A stretch of 64,000 bases of DNA. Source: Daucus carota subsp. sativus (taxonomy: Eukaryota > Streptophyta > Magnoliopsida > Apiales > Apiaceae). The notes below the pieces were generated by a model, which was not told the DNA's origin, ran no database searches, and saw nothing but the letters and a program-made list of their open reading frames with translations. A program made the position numbers and the translations under genes. The stretch is taken from the NCBI RefSeq assembly GCF_001625215.2, contig NC_030383.2, positions 1,004,779-1,068,778 on the forward strand, given 5' to 3'. Shown piece after piece: positions 23,208-33,720 of this stretch (position 1 is its first letter; every line of letters starts with the position of its first letter).

Positions 23208-23338
23208 TTTAATGAAATATTATCTATGTTTATCAAAATTAAAACAGGAATCTTTATCATTGGCGTTTTTTCCTTTAATGAAATACTCTATGCTTATCAA
23301 AATTAAAACAGGAATCTTTATCATTGGCGTCTTTTATT
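23208..23338 (+). repeat. 66-bp tandem duplication in the LINE tail
   Basis: Two near-identical copies, starting TTTAATGAAATA at 23208 and 23274, share TTATCAAAATTAAAACAGG and AATCTTTATCATTGGCGT. They lie just 3' of the RNase H pseudogene, where plant LINEs carry short tail repeats. Confidence 0.85.
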
Positions 23339-24882
23339 CAAATTAAAAAAAATAATATACATTTAGCAAATTTATTTCTCAATCGGAAGGAAAATTAGTA
23401 ATTTAAATAGCCGCTTGCGTGCAATTGCACAGCCTTCCATTCCAAGAAACCCACCTCGTAAACATGAATTTGATAACTCCGATTTCTCATCTGGATAAGG
23501 CTTCTCCATATATTTTTATCATCATCCAAACACGGTCAGACTAAGAAAAAGGGGTCTACTCCCCATATCTCCATCAACACAACCTAATAATTCTAACATT
23601 TGAATCTCGTATATTGAATATTTCTCACAAACATACAGGTGTATTTTCCTAGTACATTTTGTTCAAAGTCCACGCACATATTCTTTTTGTGTATATCTTA
23701 AAACAGTCAGCTAAAAAGGATTTGGATTCTGCTATTTTTATCATAGATTTTGCAATATTATAAAATTATGAGCATGAAAAACGCATAATATTAATATTAA
23801 AAATATAGTCGCAACACAGAAAGTTATTATACTCTGAACTTACATAAATTTAAAGAAATTAAATAGGAGTGCCAGAGCCAATATCAAAATTATCGCATGC
23901 GAGCATATATACTTGTTTACACTGAAATATTTGCTTAACTATTCTCCCGTGCAAAACAGGAATGTATATTTTCCATAATAATAAGAAAATCTGCATTTTC
24001 ATGGTGCGCGTCAAAAACACTACTTAATATATAAATATAATGATTTATTGATGATATTTATTTGACTTGATTTTAGCTCTTGTCTCACTTGGATGCAATA
24101 GAAAAGAGGTAGGTATGAAATAAAATTTAGACAATAAATTTTGGGTGATTAACAATTGGTGAATTATTTTCATTTTTTCAATCGTTCTATTTCTTCGATC
24201 ATTTCATTTCAAACTATTTGGAGTACATAACTCATTCCGCTTGTTTATCATGTTTAACTATAATTTTTATAATAAAAAATTTAAACTTACTCATATTTAA
24301 TAATCGTTGTTTCATAATTTCATGTATTTTCATAAAATTTATTTATAATTATTCATTTCATTATATACTATCACATAACTTATTTTCGTTAGACAATCTC
24401 ATAAATATATAAATTCTATAATTTTATCTCCTGCAACAACATTAGTCTAATCCTTATCTTGTTATAAATATGGCAACGAGTTCTCTTTGTCAACACAAAA
24501 ACTCCTTGCACAAATCATCCTTGCATTATTATTACAAAGAAAATACAGGGATTAGTCCAAAGACTTTACATGGGTCACAAGTCACAAGTGTGAGGTGGGA
24601 AAGAATTTCAGGTTAGTATCATTTGTTTTCTTGCTTTATTATATTTTCATTCATGGCCACTAATAAATTTTGATGAAACGGTGAGTTGGATATCAAAAGC
24701 TCTTTCTCCAGAGCTTGATAGCAATCTGAGAACCCACCAGCACCTTAAGTTATTTCTTTCTCTTTCTGAAAGCAAGGGTCTCAAAATAATTTTCAACTTA
24801 TTCTCGATTTCTCAATTCCTTTCCAAATATTTAGGTAGTGAAAGTTGATTAAATATTTATATTAAAAATGAAGAAAGTTTTA
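23339..24882. other. intergenic DNA, no recognised gene
   Basis: AT-rich sequence. I found no coding frame with recognisable content and no clear repeat boundary. Confidence 0.4.
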
Positions 24883-25604
24883 CTTATACATAGGGGTGAG
24901 CATTCGGTTCGGGTATCCATATACCGAATGGATATATCCGAAATATTTTGGTTTGGATATCGAACCGATAAAATATAATTCGGTATATGGAATGTTTTTA
25001 GATTATTTCGGAATTTCGGTTTTTAAAACGGAATTTTGGATTTATCCGAATTAATCAAAAAATCCAAAATTTTGTAAAAATATCTTTTATACTATTCTCA
25101 TCTAGTTACGATGACTACGCATTTTATTTTATGTTTAATCAATTGGTCGTGTGTTTTACCCTCTATCTAAACTCTCAAGTTCTTTTTTGGTTTTGATTTG
25201 AAGTTGAACTTAAAGACATGTTGCTGCTTTTCATATTTGCATGATTTGCACTTTGTTTCATTTGAATAAATGGTGCCTCATGTTCCTCTGGTTTGACTAG
25301 TTAATATGGTTTACAATGAATATTATAATTTCATTTTAAGAATTTCATTTTCTTTTTATTTTTGCTATACACATACAGTTTGTGTTATGTGCACACCTAA
25401 GGTTGTGTTATATGATACTTTCTGTTGTTTGGTTTTTCGGAAAGTTTGGAATCCGATCCGGATCAATATTAATGGTTTGGTTTCCATCCGAAATTAATTC
25501 GGTTCGGTATTTGGAAATGAAATTTCATATTTTTGGAAATTTGGATATCCAAAATAATTCCGGTTCGGTAACCAAATTTCCGAATACTCACCCCTACTTA
25601 TACA
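24883..25604. mobile_element. hAT element, non-autonomous, 8-bp TSD
   Basis: The element (24891-25596, 706 bp) is bounded by TAGGGGTGAGCATTCGG on the left and CCGAATACTCACCCCTA on the right, near-perfect inverted repeats. Exact 8-bp duplications CTTATACA flank it (24883-24890, 25597-25604), the hallmark of hAT insertion. Subterminal regions are packed with GGTTCGG/CCGAA words in both orientations, probable transposase-binding sites. No transposase frame is present. Confidence 0.92.
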
Positions 25605-26341
25605 AGTCATTGTTGCAAAAATAGGAAATCAAAAATTAATTAATCGACCTACTAATTTTAGATTTACAAAATTATGGAATCTTTGATTAAATCAGAAATT
25701 TAATCATGGAGGATTAATCGACCTACTAATTTGGATTTTTTTATATTTTCTTGGAATTAATCCCCGGATTTTAGGAAACTATATTACAAATGAATAATTC
25801 AACGAAAATGCATGAAACGAGTACTTGTATTTGTATATATATTTTCTTCAAAATATCGTTTAACTGTATTTTTATGAGAACTGACGATTGCAAATTACTG
25901 TTTGTTCGACTCGGTCATTGCTATAGATGACGTATGATTTTTTATTATTAGATTAACATTTTTGTTTAAAAAAAATTAATTCATTTGACATTCAACGCAA
26001 ATTCGACAACTTTTTCGAGAACATGCTCTTCTTTTACTTCTTGTCACATACATGCATACACTGTACATAGTATTTATTTGTGGCTCCTTATATATAGGAA
26101 ATAAGGAGATTCAGACCAGCAAAAGTCATCAAGTAGGAGTTTTAAGAGTTTTGGCTGCTTATGTGACACACATGTATTAATATTAATTATCTGATAATTT
26201 GATTTTATATTGTCTGTGTTTGCATTAGCTTTTGCATAGTCTCTTTCTTGGTTGAGATTATATATATTGGCAGGCCATTTGGTTCCCATTAGTTTATACT
26301 TTAGGTAAAGGCTGAAACTTTGAAGATCTTTGGGTAAAATA
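25605..26341. other. intergenic DNA and probable promoter of the At1g01500-like gene
   Basis: The left half contains degenerate AATCGACCTACTAAT repeats. The right half is presumably the promoter of the following gene. No other gene is supportable. Confidence 0.4.
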
Positions 26342-27109
26342 TAGAGGATATACCTTTTCACCAGTTCTTGGATCCATGGCTCTCTTGTTGTCAACTGTTT
26401 GGTAAGTTCTTATCATCTAACTTGAATTCTTGGTTCTTTTTTTCTGTTGATTACTTGTGTGTTTGTGAGAGGGAGGGAGGGAGGGAGAGGGAGAGAGAGA
26501 GAGAGAGGGAGGGAGGGAGGGAGGGGGAGAGAGAGAGATCTGATTTGGGCTTAAGCAGAGGCCATTATTTATTAAAGTTTTAAGCTTTTTATGAAATTTG
26601 GATATGAGTGATAATGGAACATTGATAGTTTCTTGTAGGTTGTATTTGTAACATATATAATTTTTATGTAGTATGGTTTGATGGGGTGAATTTGTATTTA
26701 CCTGAAATAGAAGTATACAGGTGGCAAGTACCTTTTCAATCAATCTGATCAGAAAGTTGGATTGGACCATCAAACCTTTCTGTTATAAGATTTTCTTTCT
26801 CTCCCTTACATCAAGGATTTCTGTTCCTAACAATATGGTTTCTTAACTGCCTGGCACTCTTCTTTGTTTTGTTGATTTAGACAAAGGGGCTTTCTGCTCA
26901 ATTGCTTCTTTTATCTCCCTTGTTTTCTTTTACTAGGTTTTTCTGTAGTCTGTAAGTAGTTCTGATCTTTCGATTTTACGCTGGTTTTGAGTGATATTTT
27001 GGGTTTTTTACAAGGACTATTCTGCTTACAACATTTGCTGAGATATGATTGTTGATGTGTGATGTGTACAACCAGGTCGGCGTGAAAGAATTAAGAAAGC
27101 TTTGAAGAT
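26342..27109 (+). other. 5' UTR with intron and a splice-spanning uORF
   Basis: A leader exon ends at 26401 (TTTG|GTAAGTTC) and resumes at 27076 after ACCAG, removing a 674-bp intron that contains a GA microsatellite. An ATG at 26376 in the leader opens a short upstream frame that crosses the splice junction and stops at a TGA beginning 27082, giving the 11-residue peptide MALLLSTVWSA. It would end before the main ATG at 27110. This is inferred from splice signals only. Confidence 0.55.
26467..26540 (+). repeat. (GGGA)n/(GA)n microsatellite
   Basis: A purine-only run of mixed GGGA and GA units inside the leader intron of the At1g01500-like gene. Confidence 0.95.
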
Positions 27110-29315
27110 ATGGAGAATTCTTATGAAACGTTGAGTAATGGGAAATCAAGAGATCCGAGTCTTCAGATAATTAGACACCCTTCTTACCAATCTTCCAATA
27201 AATTGTTGCTACCTTGGCTTGATATAAAAGTGTTTTATGTTAGAATTAGCAATTTCTTGGTGGATGAATCAACCCCAGAGTCTCTGAATGTCAATCATAT
27301 ACCGCTAAGTCCTGACACTATTCTTGAGGTGAATGGTGCAAGATGTAAAATTCATTCAGAAGGTATTTCGTGTGTTCTTAGAAGGGACCGGGTGGATAAG
27401 AAAGCTGAAGAAGCTACATTTGTGAGCACAGCTAATGTAAGACTCACAGGAAGTGTGAAATTTGAGGTTTTAGATGGAGACAATTTAGTCTTGTCTGGGA
27501 TTCTTGAGATGTCGAATAAAAATGGTTTCAGTGGTGAGTCGAAAAACAATGTCAGAACATGGAGCATGAATTGTGAGCCAGTGATGAGTGCTTGCACTGG
27601 TTTTTTGAAGGGGAAACAAATTAAGGGTTCTGAATCACTGTCACCAACCATCGAAGTTTATGTAGCAGGTTCCTTCTCCGGAACACCAGTCATCTTAACA
27701 AAGACTATACAGCTTGCTTTAAGGAAAAAGAATATCAGGAACGGAATGCTAGGTACAATTCCAGAGTATGAAGCAGCTGAATCTCAGGAACACACAACAT
27801 CTGAGCTTGATCAGCAGGTATTCTGAACCCTGAATTTTGTTTTCTTTTTTTCGTTTCCTCATCATACCATCTCCTCGTTACAGTTGACACAGTCTGTTAC
27901 TGCGTTTAGTGTATCTTAAATTCATTAAAAAAACAACACATTAATAATCTTGGAAGTTAATTAATATTTACCTGGCCTGAAAGGCTGTTTTTAGATGTGT
28001 TCTTCTGCTAAAAATTTATATAGTAGTTTTAGGATCTAGTGGTGTATAGTTAATTCTTTGTCATCATATATCACATTTCATCCCTCCCCATTTCCCATAT
28101 AAACTGGGAAACACAGGTACATTGCCCCCGTTTAATGCTAGTTAGGGACAATTAGTCCATTTACCCCTCCCCACTGAGAAGCCAAATTTTCAGAAATCTG
28201 AGAAAATTAATTGTGCTTGAAGTACGTTCCACTTAGCATAAGTGTCCTACAGTTGGCATGGAGCAATTTTGTGATCGGTGTGTCAGACTAGCTGATCATC
28301 ATAATTGTGTAAAATTGGATAACAGCACCAAGATATAGAAAACAAAGGTGCAAGGTGCACGTTTCAAGAATCACCAGAGCGACTCATTACAACCCTATCT
28401 TCTGTTGTGGTTTCCAAAATGCTTCCTGTGCTGAGACATATATTCTTTTTCTGAAGGCCCATTATTCTGTCTGACTAGAATAGGGAATCTTATCCTTGAA
28501 AGTTATGGGGCATGAAAATTATTATATAGGACGAGTAATACTTAAATTCCTCCCTTTTCTTGAATTATTTTACCATAACTTATATGTGGGCCTCATCCCC
28601 TCGAGCCATGTTGGGTTCTGGTTTTTGGTTAGTCTAGCTCTTTGTCGTTTTCAAGAAAAATGACTCCGAAGCATCTGTGTTTTGGTTTAAGAACATTATT
28701 CACAAACAGCAACATGTAGTTAATCCTATAAGGTCATCATATCTTGATTAGGCCCTAGCTAAGTATATAAAATAAAACACAGCATGGAAGGAGTAGCCAT
28801 AATATGATTTTAAACTAATAAAACGCTTACATTTTTTCCTCAAGAATAACAGAATTCTTAATTACACTTCCATGCGTAGCCAACTAAATTGACAAAACAA
28901 AAACCAAATATATAATGTCCCACCTAGAAATAGGGTCCAAGTGGGTAAGAAATAGGGTCCAAGTAGCGAAATTGTATCATTAAATTTATTCAGCTATTGG
29001 TTGCAGTAGTTACATAGCTTTTTTTAAAAATTACTGATACATGCAAGTAATGCTGCGAACTTTCAGATAGTGGAATACAGAAATTACAAAATGGCAACGG
29101 AAGAAGATTACAGCAACAACGCCAGCAGCTTGTACTGGAGGCATGGAGAAGAATATATAGAAGGTGAAGACGGAGAACTCTCTTGGTTTAATGCAGGTGT
29201 GAGGGTCGGTGTCGGTCTAGGACTTGGGATTTGTCTGGGAGTAGGAATCGGGGTTGGTCTATTGGTCCGCACATACCAAACTACCTCTCGTACTTTCAAA
29301 AGGCGTCTTCTCTGA
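27110..29315 (+). CDS. At1g01500-like protein with C-terminal glycine zipper
   Basis: Two exons, 27110-27817 and 29067-29315, encode 318 residues. The protein opens MENSYETLSNG and contains LQIIRHPSYQSS, LPWLDIKVFYVRISNF, LRRDRVDKKAEEATFVST, SGTPVILTKT and a C-terminal segment GELSWFNAGVRVGVGLGLGI running into GLLVRTYQTT. This matches Arabidopsis At1g01500 almost end to end. Arabidopsis annotation has called that protein 'erythronate-4-phosphate dehydrogenase family', but I see no dehydrogenase motif, so that label looks unsafe. Residues 280-302 form a run of GxG/GxxxG steps, probably a single membrane helix. The biochemical role is unknown. The single coding intron is 1249 bp. The gene looks intact. 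Confidence 0.92.
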
Positions 29316-29684
29316 TACTAACTGCGTTGCGATTTTTTTAGTAAACAGTGATTTTGCTCTACTCTACTCTATTTTTCAATGTTTATCGTTTTGGTATGTT
29401 TTGTCAAGTGTATCGTTTGCTACAAGTGTGCAGATATCAAAAAACTGCCCGGAACCTGAGAATAGGCTTGATTCGTGTTTTGTACAATTTCCACTCCTGT
29501 AAATATATACTATGAAACAGCATCATTGTCTTGTTTACCTATGTTTCAAATTCGATCCCAATAAGCCTCCAAATGTATTTTCGAGTCATACATGAAGTGG
29601 AGTCGAGATGCTGCACCAAAAATGCATTTTGGAGTTAATTGGGATCAAATTTGGAACATATATACCATATGTATTGCACTACTG
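29316..29684. other. 3' flank of the At1g01500-like gene
   Basis: Non-coding sequence after the TGA. It probably includes the 3' UTR and holds no other recognisable feature. Confidence 0.4.
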
Positions 29685-30065
29685 GTATCGTAAAAAAACA
29701 GGAATTAAACTTAATCGGTAAAGACACGAAATAAGGATTAAGGATTTCAGACTTGATCGATGAATACACGAAACAAAGATTAATTGAATTAATAAAAGAT
29801 TTATCAAATTAATTGAAGATTAAGAATTTAATTGAATCAGACTTGATCGATGAACACGCAAAACAAGAATAAGAATTGATTGAATGATTTTCAAAAAAAA
29901 AAAAAAAGAATTGATTGAATTGATCAGAAATTTATCAAATTAATTGAAGATTAATCAGATGATTAATTAATGAATAATAGGAGATTTAATTAGTTTGGCG
30001 GACTACGGACATGAATTAATCAGTGAGAAATCTCGATTAATCACCAACTTATTGTTGATCATAGC
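29685..30065. mobile_element. decayed relative of the ATTAATCGG MITE family, copy 3
   Basis: The stretch shares TCGTAAAAAAACAGGAATTA at its left end and GATTAATCACCAACTTATTG at its right end with the elements at 6401 and 15234, plus interior GATTAATTGAATT repeats. It is about twice as long, seems partly internally duplicated, and has no readable target duplication. Confidence 0.55.
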
Positions 30066-30391
30066 GCAGCTGAACTAAAGACATGATATATAGCAACAGA
30101 AATAACAATGCCCTGATGCACAAGCACAAAGATACTGAGGCCAAAATGTTCAGAGTCATTGTGCATTATAGACTTACAGTCAAAGCATTGAAGTAATATG
30201 AGATGATGGTGAACAAATTACATTGTTCTGAAAAGGTTCACTAATACTTTCCATAGCTGCTTGCCTGCTAGATAACCTAGGGCACAAGGTTTTTACTCAT
30301 TTAATTATTTATCCAGAGAACACTAAAGTGAACCGGACCCCAAATCTGTTAAAATTTTCAACTTGTATCTTCACATCGATCAAAAACAGGT

Positions 30392-32561
30392 TTAGCCAGC
30401 AGAAGGAAGGGTTTCTGGTTCTGGAACGACCTCTGCTCCCGAGTAAGCTGGCTTCTGCTTGCCATCAAATCCCCACAATTTAGCTGATTTTACATCATCC
30501 TTGGCCATTAACCTCGAGAATTCCTCATGGTCATAGTTCAATGTGGTTTTGCCACCAAACTCAGTTGGAAGATTTTCCATGTCAAAATATGTTTTCATCA
30601 GTTCCACGCTATCTTTATTCTTTGGATACACAAATTTTACCTTGTGAAATGTTTTGGTATCCAAGAAGTACTTGACAACCTGCACAAATGACATTGCACT
30701 TATATGAGTAATGGTGCTCTGAGGCTTCAAAAAAACCTCTGCATAGTCGGATACAAAGATCCCAAGAGGATATGATAGTGGTATAAGACATTGCTGAAAG
30801 ATAAATACAGCTGGTCTAACATTGAGCAATTAAACACAATAATCGCATCACACAAGAGAAAAGGTATACCATATACCTCTGGATGCATATGGTACACCTT
30901 AAAGGGTTAAATAAGTGTATCGGCCAACTCAAAAACAAGTATGGTTCTGTTTAGTAGATATAAATTATAAAAAGAAGTATACACACCTTCCAGAATGCTT
31001 CAAAAATTCTCGGGGGATTGTACAAAAATGCTACAGCAAGTATCTCAGGGTAGTAGTTTTGGAGTATGCTTATAGTATCTTTAGCAGATTTAACCGGCAC
31101 ACTAGTACTGAAAGACCATCCAGTGAAGTCTATTAACCATGCCATTTGTTCTTGACCTTCTGGAAGATTAAGTATAGCATTCTCTATCAGATACACGAGA
31201 TGTCTCATCTGGTTGTCTATAGATGTTGTATTCTGTAACATGCAAAATTAATACGCATCACTGAAGGTTTCTTGAAACCAATCAGTTAAAATAATGATAA
31301 CTGCAATTAAATAAAACCATCACCTGCAATCCTGGTTTTAGTATAAGAACAGTTCTCCCATAACGGTCATGGAAATCTGCTCTAAACAATTTTCCTGTTT
31401 CGCCTTCACCAGCAACTTCATGCTGCATTGAAAAGCTTACATGGTCAGAGAACAATTATTAATCAAATAATAATTTTATCCGGAGCGTTCGTAGAAATTA
31501 TGAATGAAATGGAACATATTTAGTGACAGTCATTTAACGAACAATGTTATATTGAAAAAGATATGCTGGTTACAGTGTCATAAATTTAATTAGATTACTT
31601 AATAACAATAACCAAACAATAAGAGGCAGGTGCAAGAAACTGTTATCATCTACAAAAAAATTCCCCGATAATGATATTAATTACTATAATCATGTCCTTC
31701 AGATGTGAACTATTTTCACATCCGACGGAACATTCCCTACTTACCCAGCGGATTTCTTCAGGCTTGTAGGTTGATCTCCAAATTAGAGTCTCTTCCAGCA
31801 TCTTCTTTGCTTTTTCTACATTCCAGTTACGAGCTTCCAAGAATCTCCTCAAGCAAGCATCTGTGCAGTATCGTAAACTGCGCCCTGATAGTGGGCCAAG
31901 AGCAACTCTCAGCTCATTGATCTGCAGAGAACAGAGGCAAAAGTCAGGAAGTGGTTGCACACAATCATCTTGGTAGCTATTTGTAACAAATGGTAGCACT
32001 ATATGCCATATCTGGCCACACGTTGGAATATGTGGTCTTCTTTATCAGACTATAGAATATAAACCTCAGACTGTCCTCATAGGATAATCTCCAATGCAAC
32101 TGCATAATCCTCTTTATGTACTATTTTGATATATTAATTCCTCTAACCAACCATATAAGATTATAACATGCACAAATTTGGTGGTGTAACACCATTCAAA
32201 GTAACAGTAGTTCCCCAAATTTGTGCTTAGAATTTGACCAGGGTTGTGACGTTACAGTCAAAACTGGCTTCAACCAAATTATGAATTCTTTAAATTAAAA
32301 AAATTGTATTAGTCAAAATATCATTTGGTGACTTTTTACATGCACATTAAAGCAAGTGAAACATTGCAAGGCACCCATCAAATATATATATATAAAGGAC
32401 AAACTACTTTTATACATGTTAAGTATCATTTCCCTATCCATCAAATAGAAGTCGATGCAGATCTGCATGTTGACCTAATGCTTGATTGATATTACCTTAA
32501 CCTCAGGCAGCGGCTCTTTATTCTCCTGTGATGGCTGAGAACCACTCCAACGGCGAAACAT
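30392..32561 (-). CDS. SEC14/CRAL-TRIO phosphatidylinositol-transfer-like protein
   Basis: Five coding exons on the minus strand, 32561-32496, 31921-31745, 31422-31324, 31232-30987 and 30679-30392, are all phase 0 and give 291 residues. Residues 23-81 are the CRAL-TRIO N domain (LRYCTDACLRRFLEARNWNV, MLEETLIWRSTYKPEEIRW). Residues 82-250 are the lipid-binding lobe (RADFHDRYGRTVLILKPG, WLIDFTGWSFSTS, YYPEILAVAFLYNPP, KVKFVYPKN, LPTEFGGKT). It closely resembles the short Arabidopsis Sec14p-like proteins such as At1g75170, which bind and transfer phosphatidylinositol or related lipids at membranes. No GOLD or nodulin domain is attached. A CT-rich leader exon ending at 33580 and a roughly 1-kb leader intron precede the ATG. 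Confidence 0.93.
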
Positions 32562-32704
32562 CTCTGGAAACTGAAAACTGGAAACATACAAACATTACAA
32601 TAAGAAAAATTACAGATAAAGGTGCACATGATTATCTAATTGAGATTAGAAGAGCTATGTTTAATTAGAGGAGCTTTCAGATGCATTTTTAACAAGGATC
32701 AGAA

Positions 32705-32830
32705 AACTTTGATAGCCTAGCAGCAAGGCTCCCCCCCGCACGATCACCAAAGGTCATGGATTTAAATCTCACTCTAACTCCCCGTACACACTAGAATTGA
32801 ATTCATAAAAACCTATGCACCATACCCAAT
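32705..32830 (+). mobile_element. decayed tRNA-derived SINE in the SEC14 leader intron
   Basis: A box A-like TAGCCTAGCAG (32713-32723) is followed 34 bp later by a box B-like GGATTTAAATCTCAC (32758-32772), the spacing and order of an RNA polymerase III promoter in plant SINEs. A CCCCCCC run lies between. It lies antisense to the SEC14-like gene. I see no clean target duplication or A tail, so the boundaries are rough. Confidence 0.5.
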
Positions 32831-33577
32831 ATAACATGTATAGGAGGACCCCAAATATCCAAATGAAATTCACCTTGAATGAGGTAGAGTTAGAACACTG
32901 CTACTCCAAACATACTTTGATAATGTAGCCAATTAACAAAACTAATCATTTTTCCGAGATATGATCATCCAGATATACGACCAGTAAAATAGCCACCTAC
33001 GGAACAAACTAATAATATCTAGCAAAGAGGGTTAACTTTCTCCTGTTTTCTTACTCCATCTGCATTCATGGTGAAATAGAATCACACTGCTAAAAAAACA
33101 AATTTTATTCTAGCTCCAATATTTAATTCAAAAGTCCAAGACCACATTTCTCAATAAGTGCCATTAACTCATCAAGTGCATGCTTTTTTGCTTTAACTCT
33201 TTGTCAATTCATACCACATCTTTAGACCTTAGTATAAAAATTATACAATCATCAAAACCAAATGTGTCTCTTAAATTAAGTTTAAAAAGTGGGTAATTAT
33301 GCTGATCAAATATTAAATTAATAAGAATTATTAGTAATAATATATAATAATAATTCCCTAATTCAAGAACCATTAAACTAAATCAAGATCCAAACTTTAC
33401 AAAGAATCCACAGATCTAGGAGCAAATTACAGCTTCCAATCACAACCCCATCTCAAAAATCCAACACAAACATGGACAAACAGTCATATAATATATAGAT
33501 ACAAAAAAATGATACAACAGTAAAGTTTGATAAAAGAGAATAATAGAAAAAGGGTTGTAGTATAAGGGTAAAAATGT

Positions 33578-33720
33578 ACCTTGAGAGAAAAGTCTTGGCG
33601 AGAAATGAGAGAGAGAGAGACTGGGGAGAGGGAGATGGAGAGAGAGATGTGTCAAAGTACTTGTGATTATGTTTCAGAGTTCAGACAGCTGAGAATAAAT
33701 AGACACAGATACATACAAAC
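33578..33720 (-). promoter_or_regulatory. leader exon and core promoter area of the SEC14-like gene
   Basis: On the minus strand a CT-rich stretch ends in TTTCTCTCAAG at 33580 followed by GTACATTTTT, a splice donor. This is the likely 5' UTR exon; a GA/CT microsatellite (33608-33630) lies in it. Transcription probably starts near 33700. The start site is inferred. Confidence 0.45.
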
